A DNA stretch of 64,000 nt from Bacillus sp. FJAT-27445 (GCF_001510665.1 NZ_LMTI01000001.1:459772-523771); one strand, 5' to 3'. Shown: positions 1 to 8,532, counted from the stretch's first letter. Notes: a model not told the origin generated them from the letters alone. Numbers and translations: made by a program.

Positions 1-240
1 AGGTTTGGTTGTCAGATAAAGCCTGGATATGTGACAACCGCAGGTCAAAATCGGGTTTGGTTGTCAGATAAAGCCCGGATATGTGACAACCGCAGGTCAA
101 AATCGGGTTTGGTTGTCACTCAAAATCATTTGAGTGACATTCTAAGGGGGAAATCCGGTTCGGTTGTCTCTCAACCCCCATTTGAGTGACATTCTAAAGG
201 TAAAATCCGGTTTGGTTGTCACTCAAACTCCGGATGTGCA
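1..240. repeat. 52-bp hairpin repeat array, family 1 (GGTTGTCA/TGACAACC)
   Basis: Tandem units begin near 2, 54 and 106 (exact 52-bp spacing), followed by two more diverged units. Intact units have inverted arms GGTTGTCA and TGACAACC about 16-18 bp apart. In the later units the left word GGTTGTC is kept but the inner part changes to a second dyad (CACTCAAA...TTTGAGTG). The array starts at or before the window edge. The same family recurs at about 13,207-13,425 and once near 37,388. No open reading frame is supported here. Confidence 0.85.
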
Positions 241-253
241 AAATCAATAGCCA

Positions 254-293
254 ATTAAAAAGAGAGGAAGCCTAAGTACCAAGGCTTCCTCTT
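254..293 (-). terminator. Intrinsic terminator of the VOC gene
   Basis: Eleven-base perfect inverted repeat (AGAGGAAGCCT / AGGCTTCCTCT) followed on the minus strand by a CTTTTTAATT run, just past the stop of the minus-strand gene at 305. Confidence 0.8.
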
Positions 294-304
294 TCCTTAT
301 AACT

Positions 305-721
305 TTACTGCTGTCCCTTTTCAAAATTTAAATCCCAGATCACGCCGAAATCATCGCGGACTTTTGCGTATTTCGCTCCCCAGAACGTATCCTGGAGTTC
401 CATAAAAACGGAGCCATTTCTAGAAAGCGCTTCGTAAACGCGATTGATTTCCTCTTCGCTTTCGAATTCTAGGACAAGCGAAACATTGTCGCCCGCAGTT
501 ACATCGCGGCCCGGCGATGAGTCGGATGCCATGATGACCAACTCGCCAACACGCAGGCGGCCATGGATGATAAGGTTATCCGCTCCGGGAGGGGTTGGGA
601 AATCGGCTTCCCCGTAAGTTTGCATGCCCTCAAGTTCTCCACCGAAAATTTCCTTGTACCTTTCCAAAGCCGGCTTTGCATTTCCATTAAAGCTCAAATA
701 GGGCGTTATAACCTGTTTCAT
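305..721 (-). CDS. VOC-family (PhnB/glyoxalase-like) protein
   Basis: A 138-residue cytoplasmic protein of the vicinal-oxygen-chelate superfamily, PhnB-like subgroup. It opens with the typical ITPYLSFNGNAKPALERYKEIFGG (given here only as a motif: YLSF-N...A..FY.E.FGG) strand-helix and ends with a FGVIWDLNFE tail where PhnB-like proteins carry G..W.L. These proteins form paired beta-alpha-beta-beta-beta modules around a possible metal site. Substrate is unknown, and despite the PhnB name there is no phosphonate gene nearby. Monocistronic with its own terminator. Two other VOC sequences occur in the window (23,763 and a fragment at 23,568). Confidence 0.8.
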   Translation of the reverse strand: MKQVITPYLSFNGNAKPALERYKEIFGGELEGMQTYGEADFPTPPGADNLIIHGRLRVGELVIMASDSSPGRDVTAGDNVSLVLEFESEEEINRVYEALSRNGSVFMELQDTFWGAKYAKVRDDFGVIWDLNFEKGQQ

Positions 722-821
722 AAACGTTCACTCCTCTTAAAATAGTTCTTTATATAGTTTCCATAATAAGATTGGAACTCCTGCACAAAACTAATATTAA
801 TTCAAGAAGGCAGGGATCCAA

Positions 822-1556
822 ATGAAAAAGCTAATCCTCTTTATGGCAGCATGGCTGTTGTTCCTTTTTCCAACATACACTCTGGCGCAAAAGAAAATCC
901 CCATCCTTGTTTACCACTCCATAGCTGAATTCAAAGGCACAGGGCAAAAAGAGCTGTATGTGACGCCGGAGAATTTTCAAAAGCAAATGGAGTACTTAAA
1001 AGCGAATGGCTTCACGTTGTTGACGTTTGAACGCTTGGGTGAAGCACAGCGATTCGAGAAACCAATTTTCCTAACATTCGATGACGGTTATAAGAACAAC
1101 CTGAACGTGGGGGCCATTTTTACAAAAATAAGGGGTGAAACATTCCGGCCGGCCGCGACATTGTTCATCATTTCCGACTTTATCGGGAACAAAAACCGTT
1201 TGTCTAAAGAAGATATACAGCAACTTGCTGCGTCGGGGATGTTCTCAATCCAGTCCCATACAGCAAACCATCCGGACTTAACGAAAATCACAAATTACAA
1301 TTACGAACTTGGAGAATCCAAGCGGAAAATCGAACAAATTACCAAAAAGCCAGTCATTGCGATTTCGTATCCTTACGGGAATGCGAACCGGAAAGTGATT
1401 GATGAAACAAAAAAGTACTATCAATTTGGATTGACGACAACGCCAGGCCCTTTTGTAAAAACTAATGGGCCAAATGAGAACTACGAGCTGCCGCGCACGT
1501 ATGTAAAATATTCAACCACATTGGAGGAATTTACGCGTATTGCCGCTGGGGAATAA
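822..1556 (+). CDS. Secreted polysaccharide deacetylase (NodB domain)
   Basis: A 244-residue exported protein with an N-terminal signal peptide (KK, hydrophobic core, cleavage near ALAQ, about residue 22). The NodB homology domain is clear: TFDDGY (D87-D88; catalytic base and metal Asp), SHTANH (metal His146 and His150) and SYPYGN (about 182-187). The family uses a divalent metal to remove N- or O-acetyl groups from peptidoglycan, chitooligomers or exopolysaccharide; the real substrate here cannot be told from sequence. An AAGGCAGGG-type ribosome site precedes the ATG. It stands alone between a divergent VOC gene and a HAD gene. Confidence 0.88.
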   Translation: MKKLILFMAAWLLFLFPTYTLAQKKIPILVYHSIAEFKGTGQKELYVTPENFQKQMEYLKANGFTLLTFERLGEAQRFEKPIFLTFDDGYKNNLNVGAIFTKIRGETFRPAATLFIISDFIGNKNRLSKEDIQQLAASGMFSIQSHTANHPDLTKITNYNYELGESKRKIEQITKKPVIAISYPYGNANRKVIDETKKYYQFGLTTTPGPFVKTNGPNENYELPRTYVKYSTTLEEFTRIAAGE

Positions 1557-1663
1557 GGATTCTTCAGCGGAGCCAGCCTTCAGTTCAAGGCATAACAATT
1601 TCATCCACTTTCGCAACGTGATAAGATGGACATTAGAACAGAGAGAGCTTGGAGTGTGATTGA

Positions 1664-2413
1664 ATGGATAAGGAACAATTGGACATCAAATTGATTGCAC
1701 TGGACATGGATGGCACACTTTTAGATGACAGCCATCAGGTTTCCGATGAAAACCGCAGGGCAATCACGGATGCGGAAGCGAAAGGAGTAAAGGTTGTACT
1801 CAGCACCGGCCGAAATCTGGCAACGTGCAGGGACTATGCGGTTTCGCTCGCGTTATCTTCCTACCTGGTGACAATTAATGGAGCAGAAATTTGGGGGCCG
1901 GAAGGGGAGCTTGTAGAACGGAACCCGGTCAGCCTGCCATTGATGGAATGGATGTATGATATTTCAAAAAAGCATAAAACAAACTTTTGGGCGATCAGCA
2001 CGGAACGAGTTTTCCGAAACGAGATGCCTGAAAACCTCGGCGACCACGAGTGGTTAAAATTTGGCTTCGATGTCCCTGAGGATGCAGTAAGGGAGACGGT
2101 TCTAAAACTCCTCCGCGATAAAGGCGAGCTTGAAATCAGCAATTCAAGCCCGACAAACCTTGAAGTTAACGCAATCGGCATCAACAAAGCGGAAGCACTG
2201 AAAAAAGTGTGCGAGTTTCTGGAAATCAAAATGGAAAATGTCATGGCTGTCGGTGACAGCATGAATGACATGTTGATGATAAAAGAAGCGGGTCTTGGAG
2301 TCGCCATGGGAAATGCCCAGCAGCTTGTTAAGGACGAAGCGGATTGGGTAACTTCCACCAACAATGAGTCAGGCGTTGGCAAGGCAATCCGAAAGTGGGT
2401 ATTAAGCGAATAA
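1664..2413 (+). CDS. Cof-type HAD-superfamily phosphatase
   Basis: A 249-residue cytosolic hydrolase. HAD motif I is LDMDGTLL (nucleophile D14, acid D16), motif II is STGR, motif III lysine is in the NKAEALK stretch, and motif IV is GDSMND (197-202). Between motifs II and III lies a C2-type cap, typical of the Cof/YwpJ/YkrA group that dephosphorylates sugar phosphates, FMN or PLP. It is slightly shorter than the usual 260-290 residues because of a small cap. Single gene with a strong downstream terminator. Specific substrate is not deducible. Confidence 0.88.
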   Translation: MDKEQLDIKLIALDMDGTLLDDSHQVSDENRRAITDAEAKGVKVVLSTGRNLATCRDYAVSLALSSYLVTINGAEIWGPEGELVERNPVSLPLMEWMYDISKKHKTNFWAISTERVFRNEMPENLGDHEWLKFGFDVPEDAVRETVLKLLRDKGELEISNSSPTNLEVNAIGINKAEALKKVCEFLEIKMENVMAVGDSMNDMLMIKEAGLGVAMGNAQQLVKDEADWVTSTNNESGVGKAIRKWVLSE

Positions 2414-2418
2414 ACTGA

Positions 2419-2452
2419 TTTACCCCTCGCAATTGCGGGGGGTTACTTTTTT
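2419..2452 (+). terminator. Intrinsic terminator of the HAD gene
   Basis: Near-palindromic CCCCTCGCAATTGCGGGGGG stem directly after the stop, followed by TTACTTTTTTC. Confidence 0.85.
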
Positions 2453-2585
2453 CATTCGGGAGACAATTGAACACTCCCTATGGGGTTTTAATCTGCCTGA
2501 ATTATTTTCAAAGAGGAGGAGATAATTTTGGGGGACGCAAAACTTCTGATATAATAAACGCAATATAGGATGAAAGGGGATTGCT

Positions 2586-3329
2586 ATGGGAATCGTTGGC
2601 ACTTCGATGTTCAAAGCCTATAAGAAAAAGATTTTTTCATTGCCATCCCCTTTACGGGACGAAGATTTGAGGAACAGGCAATTCCTTTTGGAAAAAGACG
2701 AGAAGAGGAAGCTTGAAATCTATTACACGCCATTTGACTACATAAATACAAATGCAAAAATCCTGATCGCCGGCATCACACCGGGCATGCATCAGATGCG
2801 GGTTGCATACCAAACCGTCCATAGTTTTTACAGCCGACAGGTTTCGGATGAGGAGATTCTTCATGAGGTGAAAAAGCGATCAAGCTTTGAAGGATCAATG
2901 AGGAGAAATCTCGTTGCGATGCTGGACGAGCTTGGACTGGCTGAACATCTTGGCATACAATCGTCGATGGAACTTTTCGGAAAAGAAAACCACCTTGTTC
3001 AAACAGCTTCCATCTTGCCACATGCGGTTTTTTTTGATGGCAAAAATTACAACGGCTCAAGGCCGGACCCGTGGAAAACGGACTTGCTCCGTTCCCACAT
3101 CGAAACCTATTTCGCGAATGACCATTCGATATTGGAAACTCCGCTCATTATTCCGCTCGGAGTGAATGTCGCGCGTGTGTTCATGGAGCTTGGCAAAAGC
3201 GGCCGAATGGATACACGGCATATGGTGACAGGCTTCCCGCATCCGTCAGGCAGCAACGGACATCGCCACAAACAATTCGCGGCAAACAAAGAAAAAATGC
3301 GGCAGGAGATTGGCCACTTTTTCAAGTAA
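2586..3329 (+). CDS. Uracil-DNA-glycosylase-superfamily-like protein
   Basis: A 247-residue cytosolic protein. Two short motifs place it in the UDG fold superfamily: ILIAGITPG (about 59-67), matching motif 1 G-x-x-P-G, and GFPHPSGSN (216-224), matching the HPS-x-x-N DNA-intercalation loop. The Asp/Asn/His water-activating residue that usually follows motif 1 is not obvious: motif 1 is followed by MHQM. Activity on uracil is therefore unproven, and it may be a nucleotide- or DNA-binding relative. Start chosen because AAAGGGG lies 6-7 nt before ATG 2586. Monocistronic, convergent with the next gene. Confidence 0.6.
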   Translation: MGIVGTSMFKAYKKKIFSLPSPLRDEDLRNRQFLLEKDEKRKLEIYYTPFDYINTNAKILIAGITPGMHQMRVAYQTVHSFYSRQVSDEEILHEVKKRSSFEGSMRRNLVAMLDELGLAEHLGIQSSMELFGKENHLVQTASILPHAVFFDGKNYNGSRPDPWKTDLLRSHIETYFANDHSILETPLIIPLGVNVARVFMELGKSGRMDTRHMVTGFPHPSGSNGHRHKQFAANKEKMRQEIGHFFK

Positions 3330-3366
3330 TCACTGTCCCGCCGCATTTTCCGTTCAGTTCGTATCA

Positions 3367-3828
3367 TTAACCAGAAATCCTCATCAAACGTTGGCTCGTC
3401 ATCTCGTCGAGCAGCTTGTTATTGAGTGTCCTGGCCATTTTTTGCGTCATATCAAGGACGCGCCTCATGCCTTCCTTATAGCCGCGCATAATCGCCAGCT
3501 CGTCGCAGCGAATTTCGGATTCAACACTCAGCTGATCCCTCTCAACTGGATGGTCAATATGGCCGAGCTCATGCCAGATGATCGCTTCCTTGACCTCTGG
3601 GTCAGCGCAAAATTGTTTGTAATCGTAAACGACAATGAACCAGTCAATCCCAGGCATCATCGATTTATAAAACATTGTCAAAAGCCTCGTATCAATTCCG
3701 GCCAGTTCCAAAATACGTCCGCTTTTCAGCCCATACGCCTGCAGGATTGTATCCTGCCCTTCCAAAATGACAACCTTCCCGCTAAGCCCGTATTTATCCT
3801 TATCTAGCACCTCGCAAAAACAAATCAT
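3367..3828 (-). CDS. Orphan HExxH (putative zinc metalloprotease-like) protein
   Basis: A 153-residue cytosolic protein with HELGH at 86-90 and, 16-20 residues later, an E-x-x-C-D-E-L-A element (about 106-112), the spacing and flavour of a gluzincin third ligand (as in M48 E-x-x-x-D). No signal peptide or membrane helix. The reading frame is open to 3930, but a GGGGGAA ribosome site sits 6-7 nt before ATG 3828, so the longer N-terminus is not used. I do not recognise a named family. Substrate unknown. Confidence 0.6.
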   Translation of the reverse strand: MICFCEVLDKDKYGLSGKVVILEGQDTILQAYGLKSGRILELAGIDTRLLTMFYKSMMPGIDWFIVVYDYKQFCADPEVKEAIIWHELGHIDHPVERDQLSVESEIRCDELAIMRGYKEGMRRVLDMTQKMARTLNNKLLDEMTSQRLMRISG

Positions 3829-4011
3829 GCTGTTTTCCCCCGTTTGCTGTTTTTCTCTGTTATCATTGTTAAATGTATATGCACCATTTAAACAATGTTT
3901 TATAAAAATATTATTTTTGTAATTATACAACAGTGAAAACGCTTACTAAAAGAGTGAAATTTGTGAATTTTCAAAATAAATTACTTGACAAACGAAAAGA
4001 GGTTTTTCCAT

Positions 4012-4266
4012 TTGGTTGACAAAGTTATCGTTTATACAATGAATGACTGTATTGAGTGCACAATGGTGAAAAGGGTTCTCGCGGAGGAGGGAATCCCGTT
4101 TGAAACGAGAAATATTTCCGAGGATCCTCTTTTTAAAAAAGAAGTCGAACAGTATGGCTTCCTGGGCGTGCCAGTAACTGTTTACGGAGAAAAAGCCGTA
4201 AAGGGCTTCAGGAATGAATTGAAAGAAATGATTGATCTAGCAAAAAGAAACAGGCCGCTGCCCTGA
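4012..4266 (+). CDS. Glutaredoxin-family thiol oxidoreductase
   Basis: An 84-residue thioredoxin-fold protein with redox motif CIEC (Cys13, Cys16) and the cis-proline loop GVPVTV (Pro54), like NrdH/YruB-type glutaredoxins. The family reduces disulfides or glutathione/bacillithiol-mixed disulfides in the cytosol. Start placed at TTG 4012: AAGAGG lies about 9 nt upstream, whereas the TTG at 3985 has no ribosome site. A terminator overlaps the stop codon. Divergent from the HExxH gene. Confidence 0.82.
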   Translation: MVDKVIVYTMNDCIECTMVKRVLAEEGIPFETRNISEDPLFKKEVEQYGFLGVPVTVYGEKAVKGFRNELKEMIDLAKRNRPLP

Positions 4267-4283
4267 TTAAGGGTGCGGCCTTT
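4251..4283 (+). terminator. Terminator overlapping the glutaredoxin stop
   Basis: AGGCCGC...GCGGCCT outer stem with an inner CCCT/AGGG stem, then TTTATTTATATTTTT. The last codons of the gene form the left arm. Confidence 0.8.
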
Positions 4284-4297
4284 ATTTATATTTTTCC

Positions 4298-4666
4298 TTA
4301 ATCAAGCTTCCTCAAGGTCTCGCCCTTTGCCCGTAGAATTTCATCCACAAAAAAGAAAATCAGCGAGGCACCGAGGCTGTAGAAAACCATGAATTCGCCG
4401 CCAATTAGGACGAGCCCAAAGAGGACGTGTAGGATGAACCTTGTCAGGAAAGCCAGCTTTCCAGATGATATTTTACTAGAAACATATTCTGCGAAGAAGG
4501 CGGCTGCCAATCCATACGTCATAATGGCAATAGCGAAGACAAGCAGGATCATCCATATTGGTCCTATATCTATTTGTTTATAAAAATAAATGAAAACAGC
4601 AAGCGTGGATAAAGGAATCGCCAGCAAGCCAGCTTTAACTTTCCGCATCGCGATGGTCCAAACCAT
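4298..4666 (-). CDS. Small membrane protein, unknown function
   Basis: About 122 residues with three to four hydrophobic helices (LLAIPLSTLAVFIYF, ILLVFAIAIMTYGLAAAFF, FILHVLFGLVLIGGEFMVFY, then LGASLIFFFVDEIL). GGGAGG lies about 8 nt before ATG 4666, so that start is preferred over ATG 4684. Second gene of a two-gene minus-strand operon with 4699-5157, another membrane protein. No family recognised. Confidence 0.6.
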   Translation of the reverse strand: MVWTIAMRKVKAGLLAIPLSTLAVFIYFYKQIDIGPIWMILLVFAIAIMTYGLAAAFFAEYVSSKISSGKLAFLTRFILHVLFGLVLIGGEFMVFYSLGASLIFFFVDEILRAKGETLRKLD

Positions 4667-4698
4667 GGAATCAACCTCCCACATTGCATTTTCACCTT

Positions 4699-5157
4699 CT
4701 AAAAATTCACATAGACGATGGACAACGCCACGACAAAAAGAGGAATAAAGTAGCCATAAACCGCAGCTTTTTTAAAAGTGATGTATTTTCCTACTGAAAA
4801 AACGACCGCTCCGATGATCACTCCGTACGTGCCCGGGAAAGTCAGCAATCCGGTAAAGCTCTTTTCAAAAAGGCCAATACCAAAAACTATTGAGAAAAGG
4901 ATTCCAGCCAATAAGCAATGAACGACATAATTCCAGCGGGATTTAAATTTTTTTATGAGTACATAGGAAAGCACCGTGGCAAGCGTAGTACTGTAGATAA
5001 ACGGGATGGAATAAACGGACAAAACGATTAAGGAAAGCTCTTGATAATCACTGGTTATAAAAAGGATACTCAATACGAAATTCATAACGGTAACGGAAAG
5101 CAGAAAGGCGATAAAACTTAACGAACTGCCAATGAAATACCTATGCAAGGTCACCAT
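4699..5157 (-). CDS. Membrane protein, unknown function
   Basis: 152 residues with about five transmembrane helices and almost no soluble domain. First gene of a minus-strand pair with 4298-4666 (32 bp between the stop and the next preferred start). The ATG follows AGGAGG closely (5 nt). The pair may form a small membrane complex, but nothing in the sequence names it. Confidence 0.6.
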   Translation of the reverse strand: MVTLHRYFIGSSLSFIAFLLSVTVMNFVLSILFITSDYQELSLIVLSVYSIPFIYSTTLATVLSYVLIKKFKSRWNYVVHCLLAGILFSIVFGIGLFEKSFTGLLTFPGTYGVIIGAVVFSVGKYITFKKAAVYGYFIPLFVVALSIVYVNF

Positions 5158-5386
5158 AGTTTCCTCCTAACGCGGTAGTGAACAACCACATTCTTACAGT
5201 AGTATTTCGTCAAGTTGATTATTATTCCTTCTAGTTCGCGGAAATAGTGTTTGTTGAAGTACTCCTCTTTTTATAAAAATCCAACTGGGCGAAAGCAAAA
5301 TGTTTCCTATTCCGCCAAGTCTGCTATACTCTTACGTATGGGTTAATTGGTTAACCTGCGATATTGTAATTTTTAGGAGTATTGAG

Positions 5387-6760
5387 ATGTATCAGACTTT
5401 TACAACAAAAGAAAAAATCAAACAAATTTTCACCATGCTGATTCCAATCCTGATTACCCAACTTGGGATGTTTTCAATGGTATTTTTCAGCACGATTATG
5501 TCTGGAAAATACAATCCTGCCGACCTAGCCGGAGTGGCCATCGGTTCGGCGATCTGGAATCCGGTTTTTGTCGGCTTGAGCGGAATCCTGCTCGCGGTTT
5601 CGCCTATTGCAGCACAGAAATTTGGAGAAAAGAAAGACCACGAGGTTTCCTCAATCCTTTCACACGGAATTTACCTTGCGATTGCGGTTGCGTTGATTGT
5701 CATCATCGCAGGGGCGATAATTCTGAATCCATTATTAAACGCGATGGATTTGAATTCGCGTGTCCATGAAACTGCGCACAGCTACCTGGTTAATCTCGGG
5801 TTAGGAATCATTCCATTGTTTATCTTCAACGTACTGCGTTCATTCATTTACGCGCTTGGCAAAACGAGAATCGTCATGGTTATCCTCTTGCTAGCGCTGC
5901 CGGTCAATTTTTTCCTGAACTTTGTGCTTATTTTCGGAAACCTTGGATTTCCCGAGCTAGGCGGGGCGGGTGCGGGGATTGCAACATCCGCTACGTTTTG
6001 GGTGATTACGGGAATAACCGCCTACATTGTGAAAACAAAGGAACCTTTTTCGGCCTACGTGTCTTTCGCCAACTTCAAGGAATTTTCGAGTGAGCGTTTT
6101 TCGGAAATCCTGAAAATCGGCGTCCCGATGGGGTTGTCACTCTTTTTTGAAACGAGCATGTTTGCCGTCGTTACGATCCTCATTTCAAAATTCAATGTCA
6201 CAACGATTGCGGCATATCAATCGGCTTTGAATATTGTTTCGTTCCTGTACATGATCCCGATTTCAATCTCAATGGCGCAAACTGTTCTCGTCGGGTTCGA
6301 AGTCGGCGCACGGAGGTACCGGGATGCCCGGGCTTACAGTTGGCTTGGCATTATCCTCGCCATCATCACCGCCACAGGCACGGGAATTCTCGTCGTGCTG
6401 TTCCGCGATCAGGTTGCCGGCCTCTATTCGAATGATGCGGCTGTAATAGCACTGACCGGATCGTTCCTGATTTACGCTCTGTTCTTCCAGATTGCCGATG
6501 CCATCCAGGTAACAGCGCTTGCGGCACTCCGCGGCTACAAGGACGTGAACCTCGCCTTCGTCATGACGCTGATTGCATACTGGCTTGTCTGTTTGCCAAT
6601 CGGTTATATTTTGGCGCATAACACCGGGCTTGGCGCTCCGGGATACTGGATCGGACTGACAATCGGCCTTTTGGCAGCCGGAATCGCGCTGTCTTCAAGG
6701 CTCCTCTACATTCAGAAAAACAAATTTCCAAGCGAAGACGCTTTGGCAAAAAGCCTTTAA
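5387..6760 (+). CDS. MATE-family cation/drug exporter
   Basis: A 457-residue inner-membrane transporter with twelve predicted helices in two homologous halves of six, the NorM/DinF architecture. MATE proteins expel cationic drugs or metabolites in exchange for Na+ or H+. The first helix LIPILITQLGMFSMVFFSTIM and the second-half start IGVPMGLSLFFETSMF are characteristic. The frame is open from 5300, but TAGGAG precedes ATG 5387 by about 7 nt, and the upstream codons are not MATE-like. Monocistronic, with a strong terminator overlapping its end. Confidence 0.88.
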   Translation: MYQTFTTKEKIKQIFTMLIPILITQLGMFSMVFFSTIMSGKYNPADLAGVAIGSAIWNPVFVGLSGILLAVSPIAAQKFGEKKDHEVSSILSHGIYLAIAVALIVIIAGAIILNPLLNAMDLNSRVHETAHSYLVNLGLGIIPLFIFNVLRSFIYALGKTRIVMVILLLALPVNFFLNFVLIFGNLGFPELGGAGAGIATSATFWVITGITAYIVKTKEPFSAYVSFANFKEFSSERFSEILKIGVPMGLSLFFETSMFAVVTILISKFNVTTIAAYQSALNIVSFLYMIPISISMAQTVLVGFEVGARRYRDARAYSWLGIILAIITATGTGILVVLFRDQVAGLYSNDAAVIALTGSFLIYALFFQIADAIQVTALAALRGYKDVNLAFVMTLIAYWLVCLPIGYILAHNTGLGAPGYWIGLTIGLLAAGIALSSRLLYIQKNKFPSEDALAKSL

Positions 6761-6789
6761 TCCGGAAACGGGTTGAAGGCTTTTTTCTG
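6750..6789 (+). terminator. Terminator of the MATE gene
   Basis: AAAAGCCTT...AAGGCTTTT stem across the stop codon followed by TTTTTT. Confidence 0.85.
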
Positions 6790-6916
6790 TTTAAGGGCCG
6801 CTTTTTTGAAAAAAAAAAACCGTTTCTGTCCTTAAACCACGGTTTGGGCATTAAAATGAGGAAGTTCAGTATGAAAATGAGCATCTTCCCTGTAAAAAGG
6901 GCAGGGACCACCTTAT

Positions 6917-6990
6917 ATTCTAGTCATTATTGGAGATATTCTAGCGATTATTGAGAGTATTCTAGTCATTTTTCAAGACATTTTAGTTTA
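6917..6990. repeat. 21-bp tandem repeat (ATTCTAGTCATT type)
   Basis: The word ATTCTAG(T/C)... begins at 6917, 6938, 6959 and, degenerate (ATTTTAG), at 6980: an exact 21-bp period, or two helical turns. It lies in the roughly 460-bp gene-free stretch between the MATE terminator and the ytr-like promoter. No ORF or RNA fold is evident. Confidence 0.7.
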
Positions 6991-7187
6991 TCTATAGAAT
7001 TATGGAAATTGAACAGTCGGAATGCAATGATTCTCCACCTTGAATCAGCCGCACCATAACCAATTTTACGAAAAGCCTTTTATCAGCGCTGAACCACATT
7101 TAGAGATGAAAAACTAAGTTTAGCCAGCCACACTTAAACCCCTCTAAAAATATTTTCCACAAAATGCTTTCCCTTTTCCAAACCTTG

Positions 7188-7245
7188 GCTTATAATCAAC
7201 TGTATTAAGAGTAGTAGTACACCTAGTACACGTAGTACAGATAGG
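7188..7245 (+). promoter_or_regulatory. Promoter and likely YtrA-type operator
   Basis: A consensus -10 (TATAAT, 7191-7196) is followed by an overlapping series of GTA/TAC words around 7210-7240, containing three copies of TAGTACA(C) about 9 nt apart. YtrA-family GntR repressors bind dyads just around the transcription start of their own operon, so this is the probable operator. The -35 is weak. Confidence 0.55.
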
Positions 7246-7253
7246 GGGTCACC

Positions 7254-7631
7254 ATGTTCGATCTTGACCTTAGGAGCCGGAAGCCGATTTATGAGCAGCT
7301 TGTTGAGAAGCTGAAGGAGTTGATTGTCAATGAAGTTTTAAAGCCTGATGAGCAGCTTCCGTCGGTGCGGACGCTTGCGCAGGAATTGACAATCAATCCG
7401 AATACAATTCAGAAGGCATACCGTGAGTTGGAAATTCAGGGGTTCATTTACTCGCTGAAGGGCAAGGGCAGCTTTGTAAACCCAATTGCAAAAGGGATGG
7501 AGAAGGAGAAGATTTCGCAGGTGAAGCAGGAACTAGAGAAGCTTATTTTAGAAGCATTGTTTCTTGGCGTGACGGTGGAGGAGCTGCAGGCCATGATCGT
7601 AGAGACAGATGCCAAGAAGGGGGCAGACTGA
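7254..7631 (+). CDS. GntR-family regulator, YtrA subfamily
   Basis: 125 residues. It has an N-terminal winged helix (PIYEQLVEKLKELI..., then LPSVRTLAQEL and NPNTIQKAYRELE as recognition region) and a short helical C-terminal dimerisation tail of about 45 residues, which is the YtrA rather than FadR or HutC architecture. YtrA repressors control the ABC operon they head, in B. subtilis in response to cell-wall antibiotics. GGGGG lies 5 nt before the ATG. First gene of an operon; the ABC ATPase starts 1 nt after its stop. Confidence 0.88.
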   Translation: MFDLDLRSRKPIYEQLVEKLKELIVNEVLKPDEQLPSVRTLAQELTINPNTIQKAYRELEIQGFIYSLKGKGSFVNPIAKGMEKEKISQVKQELEKLILEALFLGVTVEELQAMIVETDAKKGAD

Positions 7632-7632
7632 A

Positions 7633-8532
7633 ATGATTCAAATGAAAAGCGTGGTAAAAGCATTTAACAGCCAGCCTGCCGTTCAACGTGTCGACATGAA
7701 CATCGGGCAAGGATCCATATATGGTTTGATTGGTTCAAACGGTGCGGGGAAGACAACACTGATTAAGATGCTGGCAGGCATTTATCGTCAGGACAGCGGT
7801 GAGGTCACAATGGACGGGGAGCAGGTTTATGGGAACACAGCGTTAAAGGATAGGATCTTTTTCATCCCTGACCAGCCGTATTTTTTGCCGCAGTATACAA
7901 CAAAGCAAATGGCGCAGTTTTATCGAAGCATGTATTCCCGCTGGAACGGACAGCGTTTTGAAAAGTTGAAGGAAGTTTTCGAGATTGATATGAACAAGAA
8001 AATCCATACGTTTTCAAAAGGGGTTCAGCGGCAGGTTGCGTTTTGGCTTGGGCTGTCCGCAATGCCGGATTTCCTGATTCTCGATGAACCGATGGATGGC
8101 CTCGACCCAGTCGTTCGTAGGAAGGTAAAGAACCTGCTAGTCCAGGATGTGGCCGAAAGGGAAATGACGATTTTGGTATCATCCCATAACTTGCGTGAGA
8201 TCGAGGATTTTTGTGACCATATCGGGATTTTACATAAAGGGAAACTTCTTCTCCAAAAAGATATTGATGATTTGAAGTCAGACATCCACAAAGTACAACT
8301 GGCTTACAAGGATGGAATTCCAGAGGGCCTGACTGAACAATTGAACGTACTCCACTCCGAGCGAAGGGGTAGTGTACAAGTCCTGATTGTGAGGGGCAGC
8401 GAGGACGAAATAGTAGATTTAATCAAAAAGACCAGCCCGGTCATTTTCGATTGGCTTCCGCTTACCCTTGAGGAAATTTTCATCTATGAAATGGGGGATA
8501 TTGGATATGCCATCAAGAATGTCATTGTTTAA
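7633..8532 (+). CDS. ABC transporter ATP-binding protein (YtrB-like)
   Basis: 299 residues. Walker A is GSNGAGKTT (about 34-42), Walker B is FLILDEP, with a D-loop MDGLDP and H-loop SSHN. The signature is FSKGVQRQ rather than LSGGQ, a variant common in the YtrB/EcsA-like group. The C-terminal 80 residues form a small accessory domain. The start is ATG 7633, with AGGGGG of the preceding gene's last codons as ribosome site. Its partner permease overlaps it by 26 nt. Likely energises a cell-envelope stress or export system. Confidence 0.85.
   Translation: MIQMKSVVKAFNSQPAVQRVDMNIGQGSIYGLIGSNGAGKTTLIKMLAGIYRQDSGEVTMDGEQVYGNTALKDRIFFIPDQPYFLPQYTTKQMAQFYRSMYSRWNGQRFEKLKEVFEIDMNKKIHTFSKGVQRQVAFWLGLSAMPDFLILDEPMDGLDPVVRRKVKNLLVQDVAEREMTILVSSHNLREIEDFCDHIGILHKGKLLLQKDIDDLKSDIHKVQLAYKDGIPEGLTEQLNVLHSERRGSVQVLIVRGSEDEIVDLIKKTSPVIFDWLPLTLEEIFIYEMGDIGYAIKNVIV

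Noticed and set aside
1861-2382. Long minus-strand ORF (173 codons) opposite the HAD gene
   Set aside because: Ser/Ile-rich shadow of the HAD gene with no ribosome site.
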